64,000 nt of DNA, taken from Pseudomonas sp. ADAK13. Lineage in GTDB: Bacteria > Pseudomonadota > Gammaproteobacteria > Pseudomonadales > Pseudomonadaceae. Shown piece by piece: positions 26,801 to 37,139 of the stretch. The notes below the pieces were generated by a model. The model saw only the letters and a program-made list of their open reading frames with translations, was not told where the DNA came from and did not search any database. Each line of letters starts with the position of its first letter. Position 1 is the first letter of the stretch. The DNA is taken from NCBI RefSeq assembly GCF_012935715.1, contig NZ_CP052860.1:4092001-4156000 (forward strand), given 5' to 3'. Made by a program: the position numbers and the translations under genes.

Positions 26801-27748
26801 ATGAACCTGGCGCGTTACCGTTTTGTGCTGTCCCGGCCGCTGCAATTGCTGCCGGTGCTGTTTGGCATCAGCCTGATCACCTTTGTGCTGGTGCGCTCGA
26901 TTCCCGGCGACCCGGCGCGGGCCCTGCTGGGGTCACGCAGCACGCCGGACGCCTTGCTGAAGATTCGCGCCCAGTACGGCCTCGACCAGCCCTTGTGGCT
27001 GCAATATTTCTACTTCCTGAAAAACCTGCTCAAGGGCGACCTTGGCCAGTCGCTGCTGTACAAGGTCGACGCGCTGAAACTGATCGTCACCCGCATCGAG
27101 CCGACCCTGTTCCTGGTGCTCGGCAGTGTGCTGCTGGCGCTGTTGATCGCCGTGCCGCTGGCCACCGTGGCCGCACGGAATAAAGGCGGTTGGGCGGATA
27201 ACCTGATCCGGCTGTTCACCACGGTCGGCCTGGGCATGCCGGCGTTCTGGCTGGGCTTGATGCTGATCCTGTTGCTCAGCGTGCAATGGGGATTGTTCCC
27301 GGTCTCCGGTTATGGGCGTACCTGGCTGGACAAGGCGCACCACATGGTGCTGCCGTGCCTGACCATCGCCCTGGCGTTGTCGGCGGTGCTGGTGCGCAAC
27401 CTGCGGGCGAGCATGTTGATGGAGCTGCAGGCCGACCACGTCACCGCCGCCCGGGCGCGAGGGTTGTCGGAGGCGGCGGTGTTTCGTCGCCATGTACTGC
27501 CCAATTCCCTGGTGCCGGCGGTCAACCTGCTGGCCGTGAACATCGGCTGGTTGATCAGCGGCACGGTGGTGATCGAAAGCCTGTTCGCGATTCCCGGCAT
27601 TGGCCAGTTGCTGGTGCGCGGGATCTTCACCCGCGACTACATGGTGGTGCAGGGCGTAGCGATGGTGCTGGCCTGCGCGACCGTGCTGGTCAACTTTGTC
27701 GCCGACGTGGTGACGGTCGCGCTGGACCCGCGAGTGAAAATGCAATGA
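26801..27748 (+). CDS. ABC transporter permease, DppB/OppB type
   Basis: Inner-membrane subunit of 315 residues with about six helices; first of the two permeases of a dipeptide or oligopeptide importer. The N-terminal RSIPGDPARALLG and the cytoplasmic EAA loop TAARARGLSEAAVFRRHVLPN, where the ATPase docks, are family hallmarks. The stop shares ATGA with the next gene, so the two are translationally coupled. Confidence 0.9.
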   Translation: MNLARYRFVLSRPLQLLPVLFGISLITFVLVRSIPGDPARALLGSRSTPDALLKIRAQYGLDQPLWLQYFYFLKNLLKGDLGQSLLYKVDALKLIVTRIEPTLFLVLGSVLLALLIAVPLATVAARNKGGWADNLIRLFTTVGLGMPAFWLGLMLILLLSVQWGLFPVSGYGRTWLDKAHHMVLPCLTIALALSAVLVRNLRASMLMELQADHVTAARARGLSEAAVFRRHVLPNSLVPAVNLLAVNIGWLISGTVVIESLFAIPGIGQLLVRGIFTRDYMVVQGVAMVLACATVLVNFVADVVTVALDPRVKMQ

Positions 27749-28602
27749 GCAGCCGCCCGTTGATTGCCCCGTGGCGCTTGCGCCTGCGCTTTGGTTTTCG
27801 CAAAGGCCGCCTGACTGCGGTCTGGGGCCTGTTGATTCTGTTGGCGTGGCTGGCGCTGGCCGTTTTCGCACCGTGGATCGCACCCTTCGATCCGATTGCG
27901 CAAAACACCGACATCAGTTTGCTGGGCCCCAGCCTGGCCCATCCCTTTGGTACGGATAACTATGGCCGCGATATTCTTTCGAGGGTGATCTGGGGCGCGC
28001 GAATCGACCTGCAACTGGCGGTGGTCGGGGTGATCTTTCCATTCCTGATCGGCACCTTTGTCGGCGCGGTGTCCGGTTATATCGGCGGGCGGTTCGACAG
28101 CTTCTGCATGCGGGTGATCGACGTGATCCTCGCGTTTCCCTTCCTGGTGCTGATGCTGGCGATCATGGCGATCCTCGGTCCGGGGTTGAAGAGCTTTTAT
28201 ATCGCCATGGCGCTGGTGGGCTGGGTGTCTTACGCGCGGCTGATTCGCTCGCAGATCCTGGTGCTCAAGGAAAGCGACTTCGCCCTGGCCGCCAAGAGCC
28301 TGGGTTTTGGTCATGGGCGCATTCTGTTCCGGCATTTGTTGCCTAACGCGATGTTCGGCTCGATTGTGTTCTCGATGTCTGACGCGGTGCTGGTGCTGCT
28401 CAACGGTGCGGCGGTCAGCTACCTCGGTTTGGGCGTGCAACCACCGACGGCCGAGTGGGGCACCATGGTTGCCGAAGGCCAGGCGTTTATCACCACGGCC
28501 TGGTGGATTTGCACTTTCCCGGGCCTGGCCATCGTGACATTGGCCATGGGCTTCAGCCTGCTGGCCGATGGTGTGGCGCAAGTGTTGGGAGAACGCTCAT
28601 GA
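27745..28602 (+). CDS. ABC transporter permease, DppC/OppC type
   Basis: Second permease of the importer, 285 residues. HPFGTDNYGRDILSRVIWGA is the highly conserved DppC segment, and the EAA loop is AAKSLGFGHGRILFRHLLPN. The start at 27745 overlaps the previous stop by 4 bases, and the end overlaps the next gene in the same way. The frame is open upstream, but that part runs inside the DppB-type gene and is not protein-like. Confidence 0.9.
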   Translation: MSSRPLIAPWRLRLRFGFRKGRLTAVWGLLILLAWLALAVFAPWIAPFDPIAQNTDISLLGPSLAHPFGTDNYGRDILSRVIWGARIDLQLAVVGVIFPFLIGTFVGAVSGYIGGRFDSFCMRVIDVILAFPFLVLMLAIMAILGPGLKSFYIAMALVGWVSYARLIRSQILVLKESDFALAAKSLGFGHGRILFRHLLPNAMFGSIVFSMSDAVLVLLNGAAVSYLGLGVQPPTAEWGTMVAEGQAFITTAWWICTFPGLAIVTLAMGFSLLADGVAQVLGERS

Positions 28603-29555
28603 GTCTTCTACAAGTGCGCGACCTGAGCGTGATCGCCAATAACACCGGGCGGGATGTGACGTTGGTGGACCGGGTGTCCTTCGACCTGGCCGAAGGTGAA
28701 ATCCTCGGCCTGGTGGGCGAAAGCGGCTCGGGCAAGACCATGGCCTGTCGCGGGCTGATGCGCTTGCTGCCGTCCCCCAGCCTGCGGGTGCAGGGCGGTT
28801 CGGTGCGCCTCGCGGGCCAGGATTTGCTCGCGCTGGATAATGCCGGCATGCGCGCAGTACGCGGCGGAAAACTGGGAATGATTTTCCAGAACCCCAGCAG
28901 CCACCTCGACCCGCTGATGCGCATCGGCGAGCAGATCGCCGAAGGTATCCGCCTGCATCAGGGTGCTTCGAAAAAGGACGCACGCTTGCAAGCCATCGAG
29001 GTGCTGCGCCAGGTCGGGATTCCCGATCCGCAGGCGCGTATCGACAATTACCCTCACGAGTTTTCCGGCGGCATGCGCCAGCGGGCAATGATCGCCGTGG
29101 CCCTGGGCTGCAATCCCAGCGTGCTGATCGCCGACGAGCCGACCACCGCCCTCGACGTCACCGTGCAGGCGCAGATCCTTCGCCTGCTGCTGGACCTGCG
29201 AGACCAGCGCGGCTTGTCGATCATCATGATCACCCACGACCTGGGCGTGGTGGCGCAAACCTGTGATTCCATCGCCGTGATGTACGCCGGTCGCCTGTGT
29301 GAGCACGGCAGCAAATACGAGCTGTTGGCGCACCCGCAACACCCTTACACCGCCGGCCTGATCGAGTGCCAGCCCGCCACCAGCAGCGGCCATGCCTTGT
29401 TGCGCACTATCGCCGGGCAGCCTCCGTTGCTTGATGCATTGCCCAAGGGCTGCCGGTTCAACCCGCGTTGCCCGCAGGTCGGCAGCTTGTGCACCGAGCT
29501 GCTGCCGGTAGGCGCACGAGTTGCCTGCCACTATCCCCTGGGAGTTCGCCCATGA
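28599..29555 (+). CDS. ABC transporter ATP-binding protein, DppD/OppD type
   Basis: First ATPase of the importer, 318 residues. Walker A is GESGSGKT (40-47), the signature is FSGGMRQRA and Walker B is [12 protein letters not shown]. The C-terminal extension has the three-Cys pattern [13 protein letters not shown] typical of peptide importers; it binds an iron-sulfur cluster in some homologues. ATGA overlaps join it to both neighbours. Confidence 0.91.
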   Translation: MSLLQVRDLSVIANNTGRDVTLVDRVSFDLAEGEILGLVGESGSGKTMACRGLMRLLPSPSLRVQGGSVRLAGQDLLALDNAGMRAVRGGKLGMIFQNPSSHLDPLMRIGEQIAEGIRLHQGASKKDARLQAIEVLRQVGIPDPQARIDNYPHEFSGGMRQRAMIAVALGCNPSVLIADEPTTALDVTVQAQILRLLLDLRDQRGLSIIMITHDLGVVAQTCDSIAVMYAGRLCEHGSKYELLAHPQHPYTAGLIECQPATSSGHALLRTIAGQPPLLDALPKGCRFNPRCPQVGSLCTELLPVGARVACHYPLGVRP

Positions 29556-30553
29556 CGCTGTTGCAGGTGAATGACCTTGAGGTGCGATTTGCCGCCGCTG
29601 GCAGCGGCCTGTTTGGCTTGAATAAACAGTGGGTGAGGGCGGTCAATGGTGTTTCGCTGACCCTGGCCGCCGGCGAAACCCTCGGTTTGGTGGGTGAGTC
29701 CGGCAGCGGAAAAAGCACGTTGGGCCGGGCGATCTTGCACCTCAACCCCATCAGCGCCGGGCAGGTGGTGTTTGACGGTATCGACATGGCCCACGCCGGG
29801 CCGGTCGACATCGCACGTCTGCGGCACGAGACGGCGATGATCTTCCAGGATCCCTACGCGGCCCTGAACCCGCGCCTGACGGTCGGTGAAACCATTGCCG
29901 AAGTGCTGCGAGTGCAGCGCAAGGTGTCGCCAGACAATATCCCGCGCCGGGTCAATGAATTACTCGACCTGGTAGGCCTGCGCCCCGAACTCGCCAGCCG
30001 TAAACCCGGCTCCCTGAGTGGTGGGCAATGCCAGCGCGTCGGCATTGCGCGGGCGCTGGCGGTGGAGCCGCGGCTGATCATCGCCGACGAATGCGTGGCC
30101 GCCCTGGATGTGTCGATCCAGGGCCAGATCATCAACCTGCTGCTGGAACTGCAACAGCGCATGAACCTGGCGATCCTGTTTATCGCCCACGACCTGGCCA
30201 TCGTCCGGCGCCTGTGCGACCGGGTGGCGGTGATGTACCTGGGGAAAATCGTCGAGGAAGGCCCGGTGGAAGCGGTCTTCACCACACCGCGTCATCCGTA
30301 CACGGCGGCCCTGATCCAGGCGATTCCGGAGATTGATCCGTACCGCCCGCTGCCCAGCGAACCGTTGCCTGGCGAGCCGCCGAGCCCGCTGAAACTGCCC
30401 AATGGCTGCGCCTTTCACCCGCGTTGCCGGCATGCACGCGCTGTGTGTGCCGAGGTATTGCCGCCGACTCACTTTGTGCAAACGCATCGGTACAGTTGCG
30501 TGCTTGAAGAGCCTTTGACCCTATCTGCCACTCGTGAACAACCGCCGTTATAG
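29552..30553 (+). CDS. ABC transporter ATP-binding protein, DppF/OppF type
   Basis: Second ATPase, 333 residues. Walker A is GESGSGKS (48-55), the signature is LSGGQCQRVGIA and Walker B is LIIADECVAALD, where Cys replaces the common Pro. The C-terminal FHPRCRHARAVC is the matching Cys-rich extension. The start at 29552 is the ATGA overlap with the DppD-type gene; the 28 open codons upstream are inside that gene. Forms the ATPase pair with the preceding protein. Confidence 0.91.
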   Translation: MTLLQVNDLEVRFAAAGSGLFGLNKQWVRAVNGVSLTLAAGETLGLVGESGSGKSTLGRAILHLNPISAGQVVFDGIDMAHAGPVDIARLRHETAMIFQDPYAALNPRLTVGETIAEVLRVQRKVSPDNIPRRVNELLDLVGLRPELASRKPGSLSGGQCQRVGIARALAVEPRLIIADECVAALDVSIQGQIINLLLELQQRMNLAILFIAHDLAIVRRLCDRVAVMYLGKIVEEGPVEAVFTTPRHPYTAALIQAIPEIDPYRPLPSEPLPGEPPSPLKLPNGCAFHPRCRHARAVCAEVLPPTHFVQTHRYSCVLEEPLTLSATREQPPL

Positions 30554-30568
30554 ACAAGGAGTTATGAC

Positions 30569-32083
30569 ATGCAATCCCGTCACTTGAAGTTGCTCGCCGC
30601 CGCCACGCTCACCGCGTGGTCGCTGACCGCCGGTATCGCCCACGCGGCGGGTGTACTCACCATCGGCTGTCGCGAAGACAGCACCACGTTTGACCCGATC
30701 AAAAGTGCGCAGAACCGCGACACCTGGGTGTTCGCCAACGTCTACGACACCCTGGTGCGCGTGGATAACCTGGGCACCAAGATGGAACCGGGGCTGGCAG
30801 AAAGCTGGGACATTTCCAAGGACGGCCTGACGTATACCTTCAAGCTGCGTGCCGCAAAGTTCTCGGACGGCTCGCCGATCACCGCTGACGACGCCGCATT
30901 CAGCCTGCTGCGCATCCGCGACAACAAGGCCTCGTTGTGGAGCGACCCGTTCAGCCTGATCAACACGGCCAAGGCCAGCGACCCGCAAACCCTGGTCGTG
31001 ACGCTGAAAACCCCTGCGGTGGCCTTCCTCTCGCAACTCGCTTCACCGACGGTATCGATCCTGTCGGAAAAGGCCATGACCACCATGGGCGAGGACGCCT
31101 ACTCGGAAAACCCGGTGACCTCTGGCGCGTTTACCGTGGGCGAGTGGCGCAAGGGCGATCGGGTGATCCTGAAAAAGAACCCGAACTTCTGGCAGGCCGG
31201 CAAGGTGAGCCTGGATGGGGTGGAATGGGTGTCGGTCACCGATGACAATACGCGCATGCGCATGGTGCAGAACAACGAGCTGGACACAGCGATCTTCGTC
31301 CCGTTCTCCCGGGTTGAAGAGCTGAAAAAAGACAAGAACGTGGTGGTCCACTCCGACCCGTCGACCCGTGAAGATCACCTGTTGATCAACCACGCCCACG
31401 GCCTGCTGGCCAAGCCGGAGGTGCGCCAGGCGCTGGACATGGCCATCGATAAACAGTCGCTGGTGAAAACCGCCACCTTCGGTCAAGGCACCGTGGCCTA
31501 TTCCTACATTCCGAAAGGTTCGCTGTACCACTACGCCAACAACCTGCAACGCCCGTACGACCCGACCGAAGCCAAGAAACTGCTGGCTGCTGCCGGTGCC
31601 CAGGATTTGAAGCTGAACTACGTGGTCAACGCCGGCAACGAAGCCGACGAGCAGATTGCGGTGATGATCAAGGATCAGTTGGCCAAGGTCGGCGTCACGG
31701 CCAACCTGCAAAAGGTCGACCCGACCCAAAGCTGGCAGATGCTGGTGGACGGCGAATACGACATTTCGGTGATGTACTGGACCAACGACATCCTCGACCC
31801 GGACCAGAAGACCACCTTCGTGTTGGGCCACGACACCAACCAGAACTACATGACCCGCTACAAGAACGACAAGGTCAAGGACCTGGTGGCAGCCGCGCGG
31901 ATCGAAGCCGACCCGGTGAAGCGTGAGCAGATGTACATCGACCTGCAGAAAATGGCGAAACAGGATGTGAACTGGATCGACTTGTACTACAGCCCGTACA
32001 TCAACATCTCACGCAAGAACGTCAGCAACTTCCTGCAAAACCCGTTGGGGCGCTTCACGCTTGAGGAAGTGGTGAAGAACTAA
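30569..32083 (+). CDS. periplasmic peptide/nickel-type substrate-binding protein, DppA/OppA family
   Basis: Solute-binding protein of 504 residues, last gene of the importer operon, 15 bases after the second ATPase. A Sec signal ends at AHA (about residue 26). FDPIKSAQNRDTWVFANVYD and MEPGLAESWDISKDGLTYTF are standard SBP family 5 segments. These proteins bind short peptides or similar amides; the flanking LuxR solo and peptidases suggest the ligand could be a plant-derived amide or peptide, as proposed for the PipR system. A long inverted repeat follows. Confidence 0.91.
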   Translation: MQSRHLKLLAAATLTAWSLTAGIAHAAGVLTIGCREDSTTFDPIKSAQNRDTWVFANVYDTLVRVDNLGTKMEPGLAESWDISKDGLTYTFKLRAAKFSDGSPITADDAAFSLLRIRDNKASLWSDPFSLINTAKASDPQTLVVTLKTPAVAFLSQLASPTVSILSEKAMTTMGEDAYSENPVTSGAFTVGEWRKGDRVILKKNPNFWQAGKVSLDGVEWVSVTDDNTRMRMVQNNELDTAIFVPFSRVEELKKDKNVVVHSDPSTREDHLLINHAHGLLAKPEVRQALDMAIDKQSLVKTATFGQGTVAYSYIPKGSLYHYANNLQRPYDPTEAKKLLAAAGAQDLKLNYVVNAGNEADEQIAVMIKDQLAKVGVTANLQKVDPTQSWQMLVDGEYDISVMYWTNDILDPDQKTTFVLGHDTNQNYMTRYKNDKVKDLVAAARIEADPVKREQMYIDLQKMAKQDVNWIDLYYSPYINISRKNVSNFLQNPLGRFTLEEVVKN

Positions 32084-32115
32084 GCGTTGTAAACCCAAGT
32101 GGGGCCAGCCCTTTT

Positions 32116-32247
32116 GTGGTGAGCGGGCTTGCCCCGCGCTGGGCTGCGAAGCAGCCCTGAAGCCGGTCATCTCATTCTATCTGAAAGCATGCGGTGCCTT
32201 TATTGGGGCTGCTTCGCAGCCCAGCGCGGGGCAAGCCCGCTCACCAC
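32116..32247. repeat. long inverted intergenic repeat, REP-pair type
   Basis: The left arm starts GTGGTGAGCGGGCTTGCCCC and the right arm ends with its complement, GGGGCAAGCCCGCTCACCAC. The arms pair almost perfectly for about 45 bases and flank a 35-base centre. It differs in sequence from the 23838 and 33066 elements, so it is a separate repeat family. It lies between the convergent importer and yciK genes and may end both transcripts. Confidence 0.85.
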
Positions 32248-32266
32248 GAAAGCCAGCCAGTGTCTT

Positions 32267-33007
32267 TTATTGCGCGTCAAACGCTTGGCCATTGATGCCG
32301 GTACTGTCCGGCCCCATCAGGTACAGGTACACCGGCATGATGTCTTCCGGTGTCGGGTTATCGGTCGGGTTCTCCCCTGGATACGCCTGCGCCCGCATGC
32401 TGGTGCGGGTGGCGCCCGGGTTGATGCTGTTGGCACGCACCGGTGCCACGTTATCCAGCTCGTCCGCCAGGGTTTGCATCAGGCCTTCGGTGGCAAACTT
32501 CGACACCCCGTACGCGCCCCAATAAGCGCGGCCCTTGCGGCCCACGCTGCTGGAGGTGAACACCACCGATGCATCCTGGGACAGCTTGAGCAGCGGCAAC
32601 AACGTGCTGGTCAGCATGAACATCGCGTTGACGTTCACGTGCATCACCCGCATGAAATTCTCACCCGACAACTGCTCGATGGGCGTGCGCGGGCCGATGA
32701 TCGAGGCGTTGTGCAGCAGGCCGTCGAGGTGGCCGAATTCCTTTTCGATCATCGCTGCCAGCTCATCGTATTGATGGGGCAGGGCGGTCTCCAGGTTGAA
32801 CGGAATCACCACGGGCTGTGGCTGGCCGGCCGCTTCGATTTCGTCATAGACCTGCGCCAGGTTGGCTTCGGTCTTGCCCAGCAACAGCACGGTGGCGCCA
32901 TGGGCGGCATAGGTTTTTGCCGCCGCCGCGCCAATCCCGCGACCGGCGCCGGTGACCAGGATGACCCGGCCCTTGAGCAGTTCTGGACGTGCGGAGTAAT
33001 CAAACAT
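32267..33007 (-). CDS. yciK: SDR-family oxidoreductase YciK
   Basis: Short-chain dehydrogenase of 246 residues, physiological substrate unknown. TGAGRGIG is the cofactor loop, HNASIIGPRTP contains the conserved Asn, and SSSVGRKGRAYWGAYGVSK carries the Ser-Tyr-Lys triad. The start at 33007 (MFDYSARPELLKG) has GAGG 6 bases upstream and is preferred to an ATG five codons earlier. In pseudomonads this gene accompanies mupP and ubiG; a REP-type repeat separates it from mupP here. Confidence 0.88.
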   Translation of the reverse strand: MFDYSARPELLKGRVILVTGAGRGIGAAAAKTYAAHGATVLLLGKTEANLAQVYDEIEAAGQPQPVVIPFNLETALPHQYDELAAMIEKEFGHLDGLLHNASIIGPRTPIEQLSGENFMRVMHVNVNAMFMLTSTLLPLLKLSQDASVVFTSSSVGRKGRAYWGAYGVSKFATEGLMQTLADELDNVAPVRANSINPGATRTSMRAQAYPGENPTDNPTPEDIMPVYLYLMGPDSTGINGQAFDAQ

Positions 33008-33065
33008 AAACAACCTCGACAAAGTTCACAGAAAATCCATGTGATTCATTGCGGCTAAGGCTTCT

Positions 33066-33155
33066 GTGGCGAGGGAGCTTGCTCCCGTTGGGTGCGAAGC
33101 AGTCCATCTGTTTGCGACTGCTGCGCAGTCGAACGGGAGCAAGCTCCCTCGCCAC
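33066..33155. repeat. inverted intergenic repeat, REP-pair type
   Basis: GTGGCGAGGGAGCTTGCTCC on the left pairs with GGAGCAAGCTCCCTCGCCAC on the right, with inner arms GACTGC and GCAGTC. Same family as 23838-23928. It lies inside the probable ubiG-mupP-yciK operon and might lower or separate expression of yciK. Confidence 0.85.
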
Positions 33156-33184
33156 CAAGGCGCATCAACCTCAAGCATTCCCGA

Positions 33185-33856
33185 TCAGCAGCTGCACAGC
33201 GCGCTATCCAGCACTTTGCGCAATTCCAGGGGGTGATCCACCACCACGTCGGCACCCCAGTTGCGCGGGTTGTCGTCCGGGTGGATATAGCCGTAGGTGA
33301 CCGCAGCGGTTCGGGTGCCGGCGTCGCGGCCCGACTCGATATCCCGCAGGTCATCACCCACGAACAGCACGCTGGCCGGGTCCAGGTTGAGCATCTTGCA
33401 CGCCAGGATCAGCGGCTCCGGGTCTGGCTTGCTGTTCTTCACGTGGTCCGGGCAGATCAACAGCGCCGAGCGTTCCGCCAGGCCCAGTTGCTGCATGATC
33501 GGTTCGGCAAAGCGCAGCGGCTTGTTGGTGACCACGCCCCAGATCAGCCTGGATTTCTCGATATCGGCCAGCAGCTCTTCCATGCCCTCGAACAGCTTGC
33601 TGTGAATCGCGCAGCCCTTGAGGTAGCGCTCCAGGAATTCCTGGCGCAGCTCTTCAAAGCCTGGGGATTCGGGGTCCATGGAAAAGGTCACGGCGACCAT
33701 CGCCCGGGCGCCGCCGGAGATTTCATCGCGGATGTGCTGGTCGTTCATCGGCGCCAGGCCGCGGTCGGCCCGCATGGCCTGGCAGATGGCGATAAAGTCC
33801 GGCGCGGTGTCCAGCAGGGTACCGTCCATGTCGAAAAGAACCGCTTGCAACTTCAC
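33185..33856 (-). CDS. mupP: N-acetylmuramic acid 6-phosphate phosphatase MupP
   Basis: HAD-family phosphatase of 223 residues. In pseudomonads MupP dephosphorylates MurNAc 6-phosphate in the AmgK-MurU peptidoglycan-recycling route that underlies intrinsic fosfomycin tolerance; older annotation calls it phosphoglycolate phosphatase. Motifs: DMDGTLLDT (nucleophile D9), VVTNKP, KPDPEPL and [16 protein letters not shown]. Identification rests on these motifs plus the ubiG and yciK neighbours, the same order as in P. aeruginosa. Only 4 bases separate it from ubiG. Confidence 0.88.
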   Translation of the reverse strand: MKLQAVLFDMDGTLLDTAPDFIAICQAMRADRGLAPMNDQHIRDEISGGARAMVAVTFSMDPESPGFEELRQEFLERYLKGCAIHSKLFEGMEELLADIEKSRLIWGVVTNKPLRFAEPIMQQLGLAERSALLICPDHVKNSKPDPEPLILACKMLNLDPASVLFVGDDLRDIESGRDAGTRTAAVTYGYIHPDDNPRNWGADVVVDHPLELRKVLDSALCSC

Positions 33857-33860
33857 AGGC

Positions 33861-34559
33861 TTACTCCTCGCGCAGGGTCTGGATCATGTAGTTGACATCA
33901 ACGTCGCTGGCCAGCTTGTAGTGCTTGGTCAGCGGGTTGTAGGTCAAGCCGATGATGTCCTTGACGGTCAGCCCGGCCTGGCGGCTCCACGCGCCCAGCT
34001 CGGAAGGGCGGATGAATTTCTTGAAGTCATGGGTGCCGCGGGGCAGCAGCTTCATGATGTATTCGGCACCGATGATCGCGAACAGGTACGCCTTCGGGTT
34101 GCGGTTGATGGTGGAGAAGAACACCTGGCCGCCGGGCTTGACCATACTGAAGCACGCGCGGATCACTGAGGACGGGTCTGGCACGTGCTCGAGCATTTCC
34201 AGGCAGGTGACCACGTCGAACTGCCCGGGCATCTCTTCGGCCAGCTCTTCGGCGGTGATCTGCCGGTATTCGACGTTCACGCCCGACTCCAGCTGGTGCA
34301 GTTGGGCCACGGCCAATGGCGCTTCGCCCATGTCGATACCCATCACGGTGGCGCCGCGCTGGGCCATGGATTCGCTGAGAATGCCGCCGCCGCAACCCAC
34401 GTCCAGTACCTTCTTGCCGGCCAGGTTGACGCGCTCGTCAATCCAGTTGACCCGCAGCGGGTTGATGTCGTGCAGGGGTTTGAACTCGCTTTCGCGGTCC
34501 CACCAGCGATGTGCGAGGGCTTCGAATTTGGCGATTTCAGCGTGGTCGACGTTGCTCAT
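33861..34559 (-). CDS. ubiG: bifunctional ubiquinone O-methyltransferase UbiG
   Basis: SAM-dependent enzyme of 232 residues for two O-methylations in ubiquinone synthesis. The N-terminal [16 protein letters not shown] and [15 protein letters not shown] are UbiG-specific, and [20 protein letters not shown] is the SAM-binding motif I. Lies between mtaD and mupP on the same strand, 63 bases after mtaD, and is very probably co-transcribed with mupP. Confidence 0.95.
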   Translation of the reverse strand: MSNVDHAEIAKFEALAHRWWDRESEFKPLHDINPLRVNWIDERVNLAGKKVLDVGCGGGILSESMAQRGATVMGIDMGEAPLAVAQLHQLESGVNVEYRQITAEELAEEMPGQFDVVTCLEMLEHVPDPSSVIRACFSMVKPGGQVFFSTINRNPKAYLFAIIGAEYIMKLLPRGTHDFKKFIRPSELGAWSRQAGLTVKDIIGLTYNPLTKHYKLASDVDVNYMIQTLREE

Positions 34560-34622
34560 GGGGAATCCTCTAAATCTGATAAAACGTTTTGCCGGCCCTG
34601 GCGTTCGTTGCCAGGGCGGGCG

Positions 34623-35954
34623 TTATTCGCTGTGTCCGCTGATGCGTTGGCCCCAGGCGATGGCCGTGGCGCACAACTGTTCTTCATCCAGGCGGGTCAG
34701 TTGCCGGTCGTCGAGCAATTGCTTGCCGCCGACCCAAAGGTGTTTCACACAATCGCGTCCGGTGGCATATATAAGCTGTGAGACCGGATCGTAGATCGGT
34801 TGTTGCGCCAGGCCCGACAAGTCGAAGGCCACGATGTCGGCGGCCTTGCCCACTTCCAGCGAGCCGATTTCACTTTCCTGGCCCATGGCCCGGGCGCCGT
34901 TGAGGGTGGCCATGCGCAACGCGCGGTGGGCATCCAGGGCAGTGGCCGAGCCGGCGACGGCCTTGGCCAGCAACGCGGCGGTGCGGGTTTCGCCCAGCAG
35001 GTCGAGGTCATTGTTACTGGCGGCGCCGTCGGTGCCTACTGCCACATTGACGCCGGCTTGCCACAGGCGTTCCACCGGGCAGAAGCCACTGGCCAGTTTC
35101 AGGTTGGACTCCGGGCAGTGGATCACGCTGGTGTTACTTTCTACCAGCAACGCCAGGTCGTCATCGCTGATTTGGGTCATGTGAACGGCCTGGAAGCGCG
35201 GCCCCAGCAAGCCCAGGCGACCGAGGCGTGCCAGCGGGCGTTCACCGCGCTGCTCAACGGACTGCTGCACTTCGAAAGCGGTTTCATGCACGTGCATATG
35301 GATCGACGCGTCCAGCTCCTCGGCGATCACCCGGATTTTTTCCAGGTTTTCATCGCAGACGGTGTACGGCGCGTGGGGGCCGAAGGTGATTTTGATCCGC
35401 GGGTGGTGCTTCAGGTCGCCGAACAGCTCGACGCCCTGGCGAATGGCCTCATCGGCATCACTGGCACCAGGAATCGGGAAATCAAGGATCGGGATGGCGA
35501 TTTGCGCACGAATACCTGCGTTGTGTACGCGTTCGCTGGCGACTTTCGGGAAGAAGTACATGTCCGAGAAGCACGTGATGCCGCCCTTTATCTGCTCGGC
35601 GATTGCCAGGTCAGTGCCATCGCGCACGAAGGCTTCATCGACCCACTTGGCCTCGGCGGGCCAGATGTGGTTTTCCAGCCAGGTCATCAGCGGCAGGTCG
35701 TCGGCCAGGCCGCGAAACAGCGTCATCGCCGCGTGGCCGTGGGCGTTGATCAGGCCGGGGCTGAGCAGCATGCCCGGCAGTTCACGCACTTCGGTCGCTG
35801 CGAGCTTCAAGGCGGCGGCGCGTGGGCCGATAAACGCAATGCGCCCGTCGCGAATGCCCAGGCCGTGCTCTTTGAGCACTACGCCGGCAGGCTCGACAGG
35901 TACCAGCCAGGTGGGCAGCAGCAATAAGTCGAGCGGGGCGGCAGTCGGTGTCAT
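34623..35954 (-). CDS. mtaD: amidohydrolase, 5'-methylthioadenosine/S-adenosylhomocysteine deaminase type
   Basis: Metal-dependent TRZ/ATZ-type deaminase of 443 residues, probably converting methylthioadenosine to methylthioinosine for methionine salvage. Metal and catalytic motifs: [14 protein letters not shown] (the family HxH), [11 protein letters not shown], and [14 protein letters not shown] with the metal Asp. P. aeruginosa PA3170 has this position and length. The start at 35954 (MTPTAAPL) gives that length; an ATG seven codons upstream is possible. It is divergent from mtnA, the next salvage enzyme, so the two probably share a control region. Confidence 0.85.
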   Translation of the reverse strand: MTPTAAPLDLLLLPTWLVPVEPAGVVLKEHGLGIRDGRIAFIGPRAAALKLAATEVRELPGMLLSPGLINAHGHAAMTLFRGLADDLPLMTWLENHIWPAEAKWVDEAFVRDGTDLAIAEQIKGGITCFSDMYFFPKVASERVHNAGIRAQIAIPILDFPIPGASDADEAIRQGVELFGDLKHHPRIKITFGPHAPYTVCDENLEKIRVIAEELDASIHMHVHETAFEVQQSVEQRGERPLARLGRLGLLGPRFQAVHMTQISDDDLALLVESNTSVIHCPESNLKLASGFCPVERLWQAGVNVAVGTDGAASNNDLDLLGETRTAALLAKAVAGSATALDAHRALRMATLNGARAMGQESEIGSLEVGKAADIVAFDLSGLAQQPIYDPVSQLIYATGRDCVKHLWVGGKQLLDDRQLTRLDEEQLCATAIAWGQRISGHSE

Positions 35955-36062
35955 CGAGGGCGGTTTCCCTGGCATCTATAAAGAACGGCGAAGTATACCC
36001 GAGCGTCCTGGCTGGCGGATCGCTATAATCGGCGGCTTTTGTTCATGAGTGCGGGGTGAGGG

Positions 36063-37139
36063 ATGCGCGATCGACTGTTGGCTGCGGAGAAAGTGAGGGC
36101 CATCGAGTGGCGTGATGGCGCACTGTACCTGCTCGATCAGCGTATTTTGCCGGCTGCGCAAACCTGGGTGGCCTGTACCAGTGCCGCCGAGGTGGCCGAG
36201 GCCATTCGCTTGATGGTGGTGCGCGGCGCGCCGGCCATTGGTATCAGTGCAGCGTATGGCCTGGTGCTGGCCGCGCGTGCTCACATCGCCGAGGGCGACG
36301 ACTGGCAGGCTGCCTGGGAAGAGGACTACGCGCTGCTGGCGGATACCCGTCCGACCGCGTCGAATCTTTTCTGGGCCATGAAGCGCATGCGCGATTGCCT
36401 CGATCGCCTTAAGAAACACGCCGATCCGCTGGCGGTGCTGGAGGCCGAGGCGGTGGCGATTCACCAAAGTGATCGTGAAGCCAACCTCACCATGGCGCAG
36501 TTGGGCGTGGAGCTGATCCGCAAGCATCAGGGCAACGTCCAGGCGATCCTGACCCATGGCAATGCCGGAGCGCTGGCCACGGGCGGCGTGGGCACCGCTC
36601 TCGGGGTGATTCGCGGGGCGTTCCTGGAAGGCATGGTGGAGCGGGTCTACGCCAACGAAACCCGGCCCTGGTTGCAAGGCTCGCGGTTGACGGCCTGGGA
36701 GCTGGCCAATGAGGGAATCCCGGTCACGGTGAATGCCGATTCGGCCGGCGCGCACATTCTCAAGACCAAGGGCGTGACCTGGGTGATCGTCGGCGCCGAT
36801 TGCATTGCCGCCAACGGTGACGTGGTCAGCAAGATCGGCACTTATCAATTGGCGGTGTGTGCCATGCATCACGGCGTGCGCTTCATGGTGGTGGCGCCCA
36901 GTTCCACCATCGACATGATGGCGGCCAGCGGCGATGACGTACCGCTTGAAGAGCGCGATGCCCGGGAGTTGCTGGAAGTCGGCGGCACCCGTGTGGCGGC
37001 TGATGTGGACGCCTTCAACCCGGTGTTTGACGTAACGCCGGCGGACCTGATTGATGTGATTGTCACCGAAAAAGGCATCGTCGAACGTCCCGACACGGCG
37101 AAGCTGGCGCAACTGATGTGTCGTAAACGCCTGCATTAA
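36063..37139 (+). CDS. mtnA: S-methyl-5-thioribose-1-phosphate isomerase
   Basis: Methionine-salvage enzyme of 358 residues that turns methylthioribose 1-phosphate into methylthioribulose 1-phosphate. [38 protein letters not shown] and [20 protein letters not shown] are the conserved MtnA blocks, including the catalytic Cys and Asp. A TATAAT hexamer at 36024-36029 sits 34 bases upstream of the ATG. Divergent from the mtaD-like gene. Confidence 0.95.
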   Translation: MRDRLLAAEKVRAIEWRDGALYLLDQRILPAAQTWVACTSAAEVAEAIRLMVVRGAPAIGISAAYGLVLAARAHIAEGDDWQAAWEEDYALLADTRPTASNLFWAMKRMRDCLDRLKKHADPLAVLEAEAVAIHQSDREANLTMAQLGVELIRKHQGNVQAILTHGNAGALATGGVGTALGVIRGAFLEGMVERVYANETRPWLQGSRLTAWELANEGIPVTVNADSAGAHILKTKGVTWVIVGADCIAANGDVVSKIGTYQLAVCAMHHGVRFMVVAPSSTIDMMAASGDDVPLEERDARELLEVGGTRVAADVDAFNPVFDVTPADLIDVIVTEKGIVERPDTAKLAQLMCRKRLH

